This document shows, piece after piece, positions 51,803 through 58,379 of a stretch of DNA of 58,379 nt. A program made the translations under genes and the position numbers. The stretch is from Streptomyces sindenensis. Lineage in GTDB: Bacteria; Actinomycetota; Actinomycetes; Streptomycetales; Streptomycetaceae. The notes below the pieces were generated by a model. The model was not told the origin of the DNA, did not search any database, and saw only the letters and a list, made by a program, of their open reading frames with translations. Numbering within the stretch: the first letter of the stretch is position 1; the number at the start of each line of letters is the position of its first letter. Location: the NCBI RefSeq assembly GCF_014649035.1, contig NZ_BMSG01000040.1, positions 1 through 58,379 on the forward strand, in the 5' to 3' direction.

Positions 51803-52697
51803 GAAGTCGCCGGCCGAACGGGCGATTGACCCCGGTCCGCAGGGCTCCCGCAGTCCGCTGTGGACCCTGGGTCTCCTCCGCTCCGAGATCAGCACGCTGC
51901 TGCGCCGCCACCGCACCTACGCCCTGCTCGCCGTCCTCGCCGCCGTACCCGTACTCATCGGGATCGCGGTCCGGATCGAGACGGGCGGCGGTGGTGGCGG
52001 GGAGGGCGGTGCGGAAGGCGGGGCGGGCCCCGCCTTCCTCGCCCAGGTCACCAACAACGGCTTCTTCCTGGTCTTCGCCGCCCTCGCCGCGACGCTGCCG
52101 GTCTTCCTGCCGATGGCCGTCGGCGTCGTCGCGGGCGACGCGATCGCCGGCGAGGCGAGCAGCGGCACCCTGCGCTATCTGCTGGTCGCCCCGGCGGGCC
52201 GGACCCGACTGCTGCTCGTGAAGTACGCCTCCGTCCTCGCCTTCTGCCTGATCGCGACCCTCGTCGTGGCGGTGTCGGCGCTGGCGGTGGGCGCGCTGCT
52301 GTTCCCGGTGGGGGATGTCACCACGATCTCGGGGACCCGGATCGGCTTCGGCGAGGGGCTGGTGCGGGCGGGGCTGACCGCGCTGGTCGTGGCGGTGTCC
52401 CTGGCCGGTTTCGCCGCGATCGGGCTGTTCGTCTCGACGCTGACCGGCAGTGGGATCGGGGCGATGGCGGCCACGGTCGGACTGCTGATCACGGTGCAGA
52501 TCCTGGACAGCATTCCGCAGCTGAGCGGCGTGCATCCGTACCTGTTCGCGCACTACTGGATGTCGTTCGCCGACGTCCTGCGCGAGCCGGTCTACTGGGA
52601 CGACCTGAGCAAGAACTTCCAGTTGCAGGGGCTGTACGTCGCGGTGTTCGGCTCGGCGGCCTGGGCCCGCTTCACGGCCAAGGACATCACGGCGTAG
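51789..52697 (+). CDS. ABC transporter permease (ABC-2 type)
   Basis: The 302-residue protein has six predicted helices, a cytoplasmic start (S-E-I-S-T-L-L-R-R-H-R-T-Y) and a glycine-rich first external loop. The conserved D-A-I-A-G-E-A-S-S-G-T-L-R-Y-L-L lies before helix 3. It forms an exporter with the upstream ATPase. The substrate is unknown. The preceding secreted LolA-like protein could be a partner. Confidence 0.92.
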   Translation: MSQAEKSPAERAIDPGPQGSRSPLWTLGLLRSEISTLLRRHRTYALLAVLAAVPVLIGIAVRIETGGGGGGEGGAEGGAGPAFLAQVTNNGFFLVFAALAATLPVFLPMAVGVVAGDAIAGEASSGTLRYLLVAPAGRTRLLLVKYASVLAFCLIATLVVAVSALAVGALLFPVGDVTTISGTRIGFGEGLVRAGLTALVVAVSLAGFAAIGLFVSTLTGSGIGAMAATVGLLITVQILDSIPQLSGVHPYLFAHYWMSFADVLREPVYWDDLSKNFQLQGLYVAVFGSAAWARFTAKDITA

Positions 52698-52700
52698 GGG

Positions 52701-52719
52701 GCGCCCCCCGGAGGGGCGC
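52701..52719 (+). terminator. terminator after ABC permease
   Basis: GCGCCCC-ccgga-GGGGCGC is a perfect 7-bp stem starting 3 bp after the permease stop codon. Confidence 0.7.
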
Positions 52720-52923
52720 GCAAGGTGGCCTGGCCGGATCGAATCGCCGGGTCCGCACGCGCCGTCGGCCGGGCGAGCCGTCCCCCGATCGGCTCGTCGC
52801 GGCACGAACGGCACGAACGGTGCGGACCATGGGAACGACACGACACGGTACGTTCCGTTTCCGCCTGGGTATGGTGCGGTCTTTGGCGACGAGATGTCAA
52901 CAAGAGATTGGCTGGAACCCCCC

Positions 52924-52935
52924 TATGCTCACCGA
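52924..52935 (+). promoter_or_regulatory. -10 element for a leaderless TetR-family gene
   Basis: TATGCT at 52924-52929 is followed by six bases and then the ATG at 52936, so transcription would start at the ATG itself. No ribosome binding site or convincing -35 is present. The 226-bp gap from the ABC permease to this gene contains nothing else apart from the terminator. Confidence 0.4.
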
Positions 52936-53526
52936 ATGATCACATCGCCGAGCAGTGTGCGACGTAGCGAACGATCACGCCGCGCGATCCTGCGGTCCGC
53001 CCTCGACCTCTGTACGGAGCGGGGGTACGGGCACGTCACGATAGAGGCCATCGCGGCCGACGCGGGAGTCAGCAAGAAGACGATCTACCGCTGGTGGCCC
53101 TCGAAGGGCGCGGTGTTGCTGGAGGCGTTCACGGACGCCCTGATCGACGCCACCCCGTTCGTCGACACCGGCGACATCGGCGCCGACCTGCGCTCGCACG
53201 TCGCCGGCGCGGTGAAGCTGCTCTCGGTCCCGCCCTTCGGCCCCGCCTACGCGGGCATCCTGTCCGAATTGCACCACGACGACCGCCTGGCCCAGCAACT
53301 GCGGGAAGAGCTGATCGACCCGCGCGTCGAGGAAGCGATCGGCCGGCTCCGCAGCGCCCAGGACCAGGGCCAGATCCCGCCCGGCGCGGACCTCCCGCTG
53401 GCCGTGGAGATGCTGTACGGCCCCGTCTACTACCGCCACGTGCTGCGCAAGCCGGTCCAGGACGAGGAGACGATCGCCACCCTGGTGGACCACGTCCTGC
53501 GGTCGCTGCGCGCGCCGGGGTACTGA
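52936..53526 (+). CDS. TetR/AcrR-family transcriptional regulator
   Basis: The 196-residue protein has an N-terminal helix-turn-helix, I-L-R-S-A-L-D-L-C-T-E-R-G-Y-G-H-V-T-I-E-A-I-A and G-V-S-K-K-T-I-Y-R-W-W-P-S-K. The C-terminal ligand domain is of the TetR_C_11 type. It probably represses the ABC genes or itself. The ATG at 52936 is preferred over an upstream in-frame start at 52894 because conservation begins there. Confidence 0.93.
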   Translation: MITSPSSVRRSERSRRAILRSALDLCTERGYGHVTIEAIAADAGVSKKTIYRWWPSKGAVLLEAFTDALIDATPFVDTGDIGADLRSHVAGAVKLLSVPPFGPAYAGILSELHHDDRLAQQLREELIDPRVEEAIGRLRSAQDQGQIPPGADLPLAVEMLYGPVYYRHVLRKPVQDEETIATLVDHVLRSLRAPGY

Positions 53527-53530
53527 GGCG

Positions 53531-54802
53531 CTACAGGAAGCACTCCAGGATCAGCGGCAGGTCCTGCAGCCAGTCCTGGAGGCGGGACTTCCGGCGCGCG
53601 ACGAGGACGCACGGGTGGGCCGTGCCGTGGTGCGGGTGGACGACGACCTGGAGGTGCTTGGGGCCCTCGGCCGCATACGTCACGGTGCGGATCTCGGCCC
53701 AGGTGTACTGCGTCTCCGTGCCGGCCGGACCCAGCGTGATGCCCGAGGCGTCGATCAGGAGGGAGCTGCCCCGGCCGAGCGCCATGAACGTGAGGTCGGC
53801 CTCGTCGTCCGGTGCGCCGCCGACCGGGGCGAGTCCGGTCGGGACCTGGTGCGGCAGGAGGTGGTCGGACGGCGCCCGGTGCGGGGGCTGCTGCCAGTAC
53901 GGCGGCGGGAAGGCGTTGGACGGGGCGTACGCCGGTGGCGGCGGCGTGACCACCGCGACGGTCGGGGCGTACGCCGCCGCGGGCGGGGACGGCACCGCGT
54001 CCGGGACGAACAGGTCCAGCAGGCCCGCCGGTGTGGGCCGCTCCTCCGGGGCCTTGGCCAGGCACGCGGCGAGGACCGGCCGTAGCCCCTGCGGCACGGC
54101 GTCCAGGTCCGGCGGCTCGTGCACCGACCGGTACATCAGGCCCATCGGCGTACCCGCTCCGAACGCGCTGCCGCCCGCCGCCGCGACGAGCACCGCACCC
54201 AGCGCGAACACGTCGGCGGCCCCGTCGACCTCCTGCCCCTGGGCCTGCTCCGGTGCCAGGAACCCCGGAGTGCCGAAGGCCGTACCGGTGGCCGTCAGCC
54301 GGGTCGACTCCAGCGCCCGGGCGATGCCGAAGTCCAGGACCCGGGGACCGTCCGGCGCGACGATGATGTTGCCGGGCTTCAGATCGCGGTGCACCAGCCC
54401 GCAGCCGTGGATCGCCGCCAACGCCTCGGCCAGCGCCGCGCCGAGCTGCCGCAGCCGCGCCTCGTCCATCGGCCCCTCGGCCTCCAGGAGCGCGGAGAGG
54501 GTGGGCCCGGGAACGTACGCCGTGGCCAGCCAGGGCGCCGCCGCGTCCGGGTCCGCGTCCACCACGGGGGCCGTGTGGAAGCCGCCCACGCTCCGCGCGG
54601 CGGCGACCTCGGCCCGGAACCGCTCCCGGAAGTGCGGGTCGCCCGCGAGCTCCGGTCGGGCCACCTTCACGGCCACCGCCCGCCCGCCACGGGAACGCGC
54701 CAGGTAGACGGTGCCCATCCCGCCGGCGCCCAACTCCCGCTCCACGATGTAACCACCGATACGTTCCGGCGGATTCACGCCGCCCGCCGCCCCGTGCTCC
54801 AT
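53531..54802 (-). CDS. soluble Ser/Thr protein kinase with C-terminal PH-like domain
   Basis: The 423-residue protein has a full kinase domain (about 13-265): G-A-G-G-M-G-T-V, A-V-K-V, H-R-D-L-K-P-G-N, D-F-G and A-P-E. A proline/tyrosine-rich linker (P-P-P-P-A-Y-A-P) follows. The last 95 residues form a beta-rich domain with no membrane helix, unlike the kinase at 7437. It may bind a lipid or a phosphopeptide. It converges on the TetR gene with only 4 bp between stops. Confidence 0.9.
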   Translation of the reverse strand: MEHGAAGGVNPPERIGGYIVERELGAGGMGTVYLARSRGGRAVAVKVARPELAGDPHFRERFRAEVAAARSVGGFHTAPVVDADPDAAAPWLATAYVPGPTLSALLEAEGPMDEARLRQLGAALAEALAAIHGCGLVHRDLKPGNIIVAPDGPRVLDFGIARALESTRLTATGTAFGTPGFLAPEQAQGQEVDGAADVFALGAVLVAAAGGSAFGAGTPMGLMYRSVHEPPDLDAVPQGLRPVLAACLAKAPEERPTPAGLLDLFVPDAVPSPPAAAYAPTVAVVTPPPPAYAPSNAFPPPYWQQPPHRAPSDHLLPHQVPTGLAPVGGAPDDEADLTFMALGRGSSLLIDASGITLGPAGTETQYTWAEIRTVTYAAEGPKHLQVVVHPHHGTAHPCVLVARRKSRLQDWLQDLPLILECFL

Positions 54803-55218
54803 ACCCTGTACGCCCCCTCGCGCTCCGGCGGATCAGTATGACGCAGGCCCGGGGAGGCCGTCGGGAGGAGGCCCCGGGGGAGGCCGGCGGAGCGGCACGA
54901 GGAGGCCGCGTTCCTGCTCGGGCCCGACGGCCGCCTCGAACTGTCCGCCCACGGGCACGAGGTGACTGCGGGTCCGGGCGGGATGTACGTGGTGGGCGCG
55001 GGTGCCGCCCGCGCGGTACGCCCCGGCAGCCGGGGCACGCCGGTGCACGAAGGTGCACGCCGGTCATCCTGGCACGAGGCCGACCCACCGCCCCGGCACC
55101 CCGGCCGTCACACCCCTGCCGCCCACCGGTGGCCGGGTCCGGCGCGGCGGGTGATGCTGGACCGGCGCGTGCCGGAACCGGTAGTCCGGCGTGCCGGAGG
55201 CGGAGGGCGGGTGGATCC
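54803..55218. other. divergent intergenic region with a cupin-like gene remnant
   Basis: This 416-bp gap lies between the kinase and the SpoIIE-type gene. Most of it is GC-rich with no clear promoter. Its middle encodes a fragment that looks like part of a cupin domain, listed next. The last 100 bp are rich in CCGG and CGGG and hold the ribosome binding site for the next gene. Confidence 0.6.
54890..55040 (+). pseudogene. remnant of a cupin-type domain
   Basis: One plus-strand frame reads E-E-A-A-F-L-L-G-P-D-G-R-L-E-L then H-E-V-T-A-G-P-G-G-M-Y-V-V-G-A-G-A-A-R-A-V. This has the strand-turn-strand pattern of a cupin, as at the C-terminus of type I mannose-6-phosphate isomerases. It has no start codon in context and no long frame on either side, so it would be a decayed fragment. 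Chance resemblance in GC-rich sequence is possible. Confidence 0.35.
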
Positions 55219-57429
55219 GTGGCGGACAGCGAGACCCCGGCCGGGGCGGGCCGGGCCGCGAGCCCGGGGGGCGGGTTCGACGAGGCGCTTCTCGCGACGC
55301 TGTTCTCCCAGTCCGCCGTCGGCCTCGTCGTGCTCGACCCGCAGCTCCGCCTGGTACGCGCCAACTCGCTCCTCGAAGGCGTGCAGACCGGGGAGTACAT
55401 CGGAAGCCGCTTCACCGAGGCCGTCCGGCTCGACGACCCGGACGGCTCCGAGCAGCTCATGAAGCGGGTGCTGGCCGGTGAGGGCCCGGTGCGCGACCAC
55501 CTCGTGCGGGGCCGGCTGCGCCGGATCCCCGGCGACCGGCAGTTCCTGACCTCCTTGTACCGCCTGGACGGCCCGGGCGGTACCGAAGCCCCCGCCCTCG
55601 GCCTGGTGGTCGCGTTCGCCGACGTCACCGAGCGGGAACGGGCCCGGGCCAGGGAAGCCGTGCTCGCCACCGTGCGGGACGCGGTCGGCGGCTCCCTCGA
55701 CGTCGCCACCACCTGCCGCGCCTTCGCCGACGCCCTGGCACCCGGCTTCGCCGACCTCGCCGTCGTGGAGGTGGTGGACGACGTCCTGCGCGGTGTCGAG
55801 CCGCCGGTGGGCCCGATGCCGCCCGGGACCCCGCTGCGCCGCGCCGCGAGCGGCCGGTGCGACTCGGTCCGGGAGGCGGTGGAGGGCGGGAGCGGTGCCC
55901 GGGGGCGGGCGGCGGGCACGACCCGCCCCCTCCCCGTCCGTACGCCCTACGCGCTCGCCGCCGCCGACCTGCGGGCCCGGCTCGTCCCGCTCGGGCCCGA
56001 CACCCCGTGGCTCGGCACCGACCCGGACGAGGCGCGCGCCGTCGCGGAGACCGGCGCGCACTCCCTGATCGCCGTGCCCCTCACGCTGCGGGGAGCCGTC
56101 CTCGGGCTGGTCAGCCTCTACCGCTGCGGGACCTCCGAACCCTTCGACGAGGACGATGTCTCCCTGGCCGTCTCGGCGGCCACCCGCACGTCCCTCGCCA
56201 TCGACAACGCCCGCCGCTACGAACGCGAGCACGTCATCGCCTCCACGGTCCAGCGGCGGCTGCTCCCGCAGGCCGAGCGGCGGCAGGCCGCCGTCGAGAC
56301 CGCGCACGTCCTGCTGCCCGGCCGGGACAGCGGCTGCTGGTTCGACACCATCGCCCTGTCCGGCGCCCGGACCGCGCTCGTCGTCGGCGGCGTCGCGGGC
56401 GAGGGCCTCCAGTCGGCCATCGCCATGGGCCAGTTGCGTACGGTCATCCAGGCCCTGGCCGGTCTCGACCTGGAGCCGGAGGAGGTCCTCGCCCGGCTCA
56501 AGGACACCGCCGACCGCCTCGCCCACGAACGCGCCTTGCTGCCGCCCGCCGACGGCCTCCACGGCGAACCCCTCAGCGCGAGCTGCGTCTACGGCGTGTA
56601 CGACCCGTTCACCCGCACCTGCACCGTCGCCCGCGCCGGCCACCCCGCGCCGCTCGTCGTCGGCCCCGACGGGCGGGCGGTTCCCCTCGACGTACCGGAG
56701 GGGCCCGGGCTCTTCTCCGCCGACAGCGCCCTCTTCGCCCCCGCCGTCGTCACCCTGGAGCAGGGCAGCCTCCTGGCGTTCTGCACGGCCGACCTGCTCT
56801 CCGGCGACCGCGCCCCCGAACGCATCACCCAGGCCCTCGCCCGGCCGGGCCGCAGCCTCCAGCAGCTCGGCGACGACATCGTGTACGCGCTGCCGGAGGA
56901 CACCCGCGCCGCCGGCGCTGCCCTGCTCCTGGCCCGTACGGGTACGGTCTCCGACCACCTGGTCGCGACCTGGGACCTCGCCGACGAGGCCACGACGCCC
57001 GCCACCGCCCGGGTGCTCGTCCGCGACCGGCTCCGGGGCTGGGGCCTGGACGAGGACACCGTTGACGCGACCGAGCTGATCGTCAGCGAACTCGTCACCA
57101 ACGCGGTCCGCTACGGCACCCCACCGCTGCGGCTGCGCCTCCTGCTGGACTCCACGCTCACCTGCGAGGTCCACGACGGCTCCACGGCCGCCCCGCACCT
57201 GCGGCACGCCCGGACCGTCGACGAGGGCGGCCGGGGCCTGTTCATCGTCTCCCGCCTCGCCTCCCACTGGGGAGCGCGCCACGGGCCGGACGGCAAGGTG
57301 CTGTGGACGGAGCAGGAGTTGCCGGACGAGCCGCCGGACGAGCCGTCGGGTCCGGTGACTCGTCCGGCGACTTCGGCTGATCCGGTGGCTCCGGCCGATC
57401 GGGTGGATCCAGCGGCTTCGGCCGGCTGA
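55219..57429 (+). CDS. PAS-GAF-SpoIIE-HATPase protein, phosphatase domain apparently inactive
   Basis: The 736-residue protein has a PAS domain (about 25-140), a GAF domain (150-330), a SpoIIE/PP2C domain (345-560) and a C-terminal histidine-kinase-type ATPase (590-700). The ATPase has E-L-V-T-N-A-V-R-Y-G, V-H-D-G and G-G-R-G-L-F-I-V, as in anti-sigma kinases of the RsbW type. The phosphatase domain has Cys373 where GGDWYD has its aspartate, Gly391 where V-G-D-V is usual, and Ala524 where T-D-G is usual. The GTG at 55219 is chosen because the PAS domain follows closely. The tail is Asp/Pro-rich. Confidence 0.85.
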   Translation: MADSETPAGAGRAASPGGGFDEALLATLFSQSAVGLVVLDPQLRLVRANSLLEGVQTGEYIGSRFTEAVRLDDPDGSEQLMKRVLAGEGPVRDHLVRGRLRRIPGDRQFLTSLYRLDGPGGTEAPALGLVVAFADVTERERARAREAVLATVRDAVGGSLDVATTCRAFADALAPGFADLAVVEVVDDVLRGVEPPVGPMPPGTPLRRAASGRCDSVREAVEGGSGARGRAAGTTRPLPVRTPYALAAADLRARLVPLGPDTPWLGTDPDEARAVAETGAHSLIAVPLTLRGAVLGLVSLYRCGTSEPFDEDDVSLAVSAATRTSLAIDNARRYEREHVIASTVQRRLLPQAERRQAAVETAHVLLPGRDSGCWFDTIALSGARTALVVGGVAGEGLQSAIAMGQLRTVIQALAGLDLEPEEVLARLKDTADRLAHERALLPPADGLHGEPLSASCVYGVYDPFTRTCTVARAGHPAPLVVGPDGRAVPLDVPEGPGLFSADSALFAPAVVTLEQGSLLAFCTADLLSGDRAPERITQALARPGRSLQQLGDDIVYALPEDTRAAGAALLLARTGTVSDHLVATWDLADEATTPATARVLVRDRLRGWGLDEDTVDATELIVSELVTNAVRYGTPPLRLRLLLDSTLTCEVHDGSTAAPHLRHARTVDEGGRGLFIVSRLASHWGARHGPDGKVLWTEQELPDEPPDEPSGPVTRPATSADPVAPADRVDPAASAG

Positions 57430-57470
57430 ATCGCCCCCGCAGCCCCCGCAGCCCCCGCAGCCCCGCCGCG
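57430..57470. repeat. short GCAGCCCCC repeats after the SpoIIE-type gene
   Basis: A 9-bp unit of the form CGCAGCCCC recurs three times between about 57437 and 57466 in the 116-bp gap before the DUF1838 gene. It is low-complexity slippage sequence with no clear role. Confidence 0.6.
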
Positions 57471-57545
57471 CTCGCCGCGCTCACCGTGCCCGCCGCGCTG
57501 CCCGCCGATCGCGCGGAGCGGCCCGTATCGCGCACAGTGGTCCCC

Positions 57546-58295
57546 ATGACGACCCCCGCGGAACTGCTCCGCTCCTTCGCCCGCACCCGTGCCTCCCTCG
57601 ACGGCGAGGAGGTCACGTACTGGTGGTCCGGAGACGTCTACTCCTGGGCCCCCGACGAGCCCTACCAGCGCGTTTTCGGTTTCGAGGGGCTCAACGTCGC
57701 CCGTCTGGCCGAGGACGCCGAGGCCGGTCCCGACGCGTACCAACTGCTCACCCGTGAGGCCGCGTTCTACCTGGATCCCGTCAGCCGCGAGATCCTGGAG
57801 ACCTGGCAGGACCTCCCGGTGGTGCACGTCTGGAACGACCCGGCCAACCAGAAGTGGCGCCCTTTCCCGATCCCCACGACCGACCTCGGGGACCAGGTCT
57901 GCTTCAGCCTGGAGATCCCGCTCGCCTACCCGTCGCCGCTGCCGGTCGCCCAGTACCCGGAGCACTCGGCGGGGGACACCTACAAGGCCCTGGAACTCTT
58001 CCAGTTCTTCGCGGACCGGGCCGATCTGGCGGGCCCCGCCCCCAGTGTTCCGGCCACCATGTCGTGGAGCCGGATGTCCCCGTGGCTGCCGTGGATGGCC
58101 CGGGGGCAGCGGCCCGGCGGTCTCACCTTCCACTGCCGGGGCCGCAAGCTCGGCACGTACACCGAGGTCCCCGAGCGCACCCGGGCCTACATCGCCGACC
58201 GCCACCCGGAGTTCGCGCACGCCCCGGAGCGGTGGAGCGAGCCGAACGAGACCAGCTGGACCTACTTCCGCAAGCTCAACCCGCCGCAGAGGTGA
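57546..58295 (+). CDS. DUF1838-family protein
   Basis: The protein has 249 residues and no signal peptide. It is rich in aromatic residues: Y-W-W-S-G-D-V-Y-S-W and E-T-S-W-T-Y-F-R-K-L-N-P-P. The aromatic strands and overall length fit DUF1838, whose function is unknown. The ATG at 57546 has no clear ribosome binding site. It stands alone and ends 50 bp before an apparent convergent gene. Confidence 0.8.
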   Translation: MTTPAELLRSFARTRASLDGEEVTYWWSGDVYSWAPDEPYQRVFGFEGLNVARLAEDAEAGPDAYQLLTREAAFYLDPVSREILETWQDLPVVHVWNDPANQKWRPFPIPTTDLGDQVCFSLEIPLAYPSPLPVAQYPEHSAGDTYKALELFQFFADRADLAGPAPSVPATMSWSRMSPWLPWMARGQRPGGLTFHCRGRKLGTYTEVPERTRAYIADRHPEFAHAPERWSEPNETSWTYFRKLNPPQR

Positions 58296-58345
58296 GGAGG
58301 TTCAGTCGGTGCGCGCGGCTCAGAAAGTGTTGGGTAAGCCGTTGA

Positions 58346-58379
58346 TCACTCGCGGTTGAGGTCTTCGGTGAGGCGTCGG
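58346..58379 (-). CDS. 3' end of an unidentified gene (partial)
   Basis: A minus-strand frame enters from the right edge and ends at a TGA at 58346-58348, reading R-R-L-T-E-D-L-N-R-E before the stop. This charged helical ending is plausible for a protein C-terminus, but only ten codons are visible and the function cannot be judged. Confidence 0.3.
   Translation of the reverse strand, partial: RRLTEDLNRE

Overview
The window is high-GC actinobacterial chromosome and almost certainly Streptomyces. The evidence is GC-rich third codon positions, frequent GTG starts, -10 boxes of the TAGGCT/TAGGAT type, and families such as SARP/AfsR, GPP34, CGNR, Uma2 and SpoIIE/HATPase proteins. Gene content and order resemble, from memory, the S. 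coelicolor region carrying mqnA, mqnC, menG and nuoA-N.

Layout. 1-160: edge of a probable IS5-type insertion sequence. 160-5597: an AfsR-like SARP regulator, a divergent amidohydrolase with an operator-like palindrome in its promoter, a 29-bp tandem repeat and a MerR regulator. 5763-11451: a cold-shock protein with a structured leader, then mqnA, a membrane Ser/Thr kinase, mqnC and a small metal-site-less amidohydrolase relative. 11523-13567: an ECF sigma factor, a one-pass membrane protein and a membrane-anchored DUF3152 protein with a metzincin-like zinc motif. 13807-16454: menG, a GNAT acetyltransferase and a menJ-like geranylgeranyl reductase. 16420-21459: an MFS transporter, a CGNR regulator, a metallophosphoesterase, a small acidic protein and a Cmx-type MFS exporter. 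21461-22312: a secreted NlpC/P60 hydrolase. 23126-39252: the complete 14-gene NADH dehydrogenase operon nuoA-N. 39420-46423: recQ, Uma2, GPP34, fumarylacetoacetase and a CocE/NonD hydrolase. 46507-49176: a POT peptide transporter and a divergent polyprenyl diphosphate synthase. 49387-58295: a LolA/RseB-like protein, an ABC transporter pair, a TetR regulator, a soluble Ser/Thr kinase, a SpoIIE-type protein that seems to have lost phosphatase residues, and a DUF1838 protein.

How the genes work together. The unifying theme is menaquinone-linked respiration. MqnA and MqnC are futalosine-pathway enzymes. The polyprenyl synthase can supply the side chain, MenG methylates the ring, the MenJ-like reductase can saturate part of the tail, and Nuo reduces menaquinone with NADH. 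A near-consensus Rex (NADH/NAD+ sensor) operator lies just downstream of a -10 box before nuoA. A long divergent intergenic region next to it carries repeated GATCAC motifs and a 70-bp palindromic element.

No tRNA, rRNA, CRISPR array or phage module was found. All functional calls rest on motif reading and recalled family knowledge; no database search was possible.
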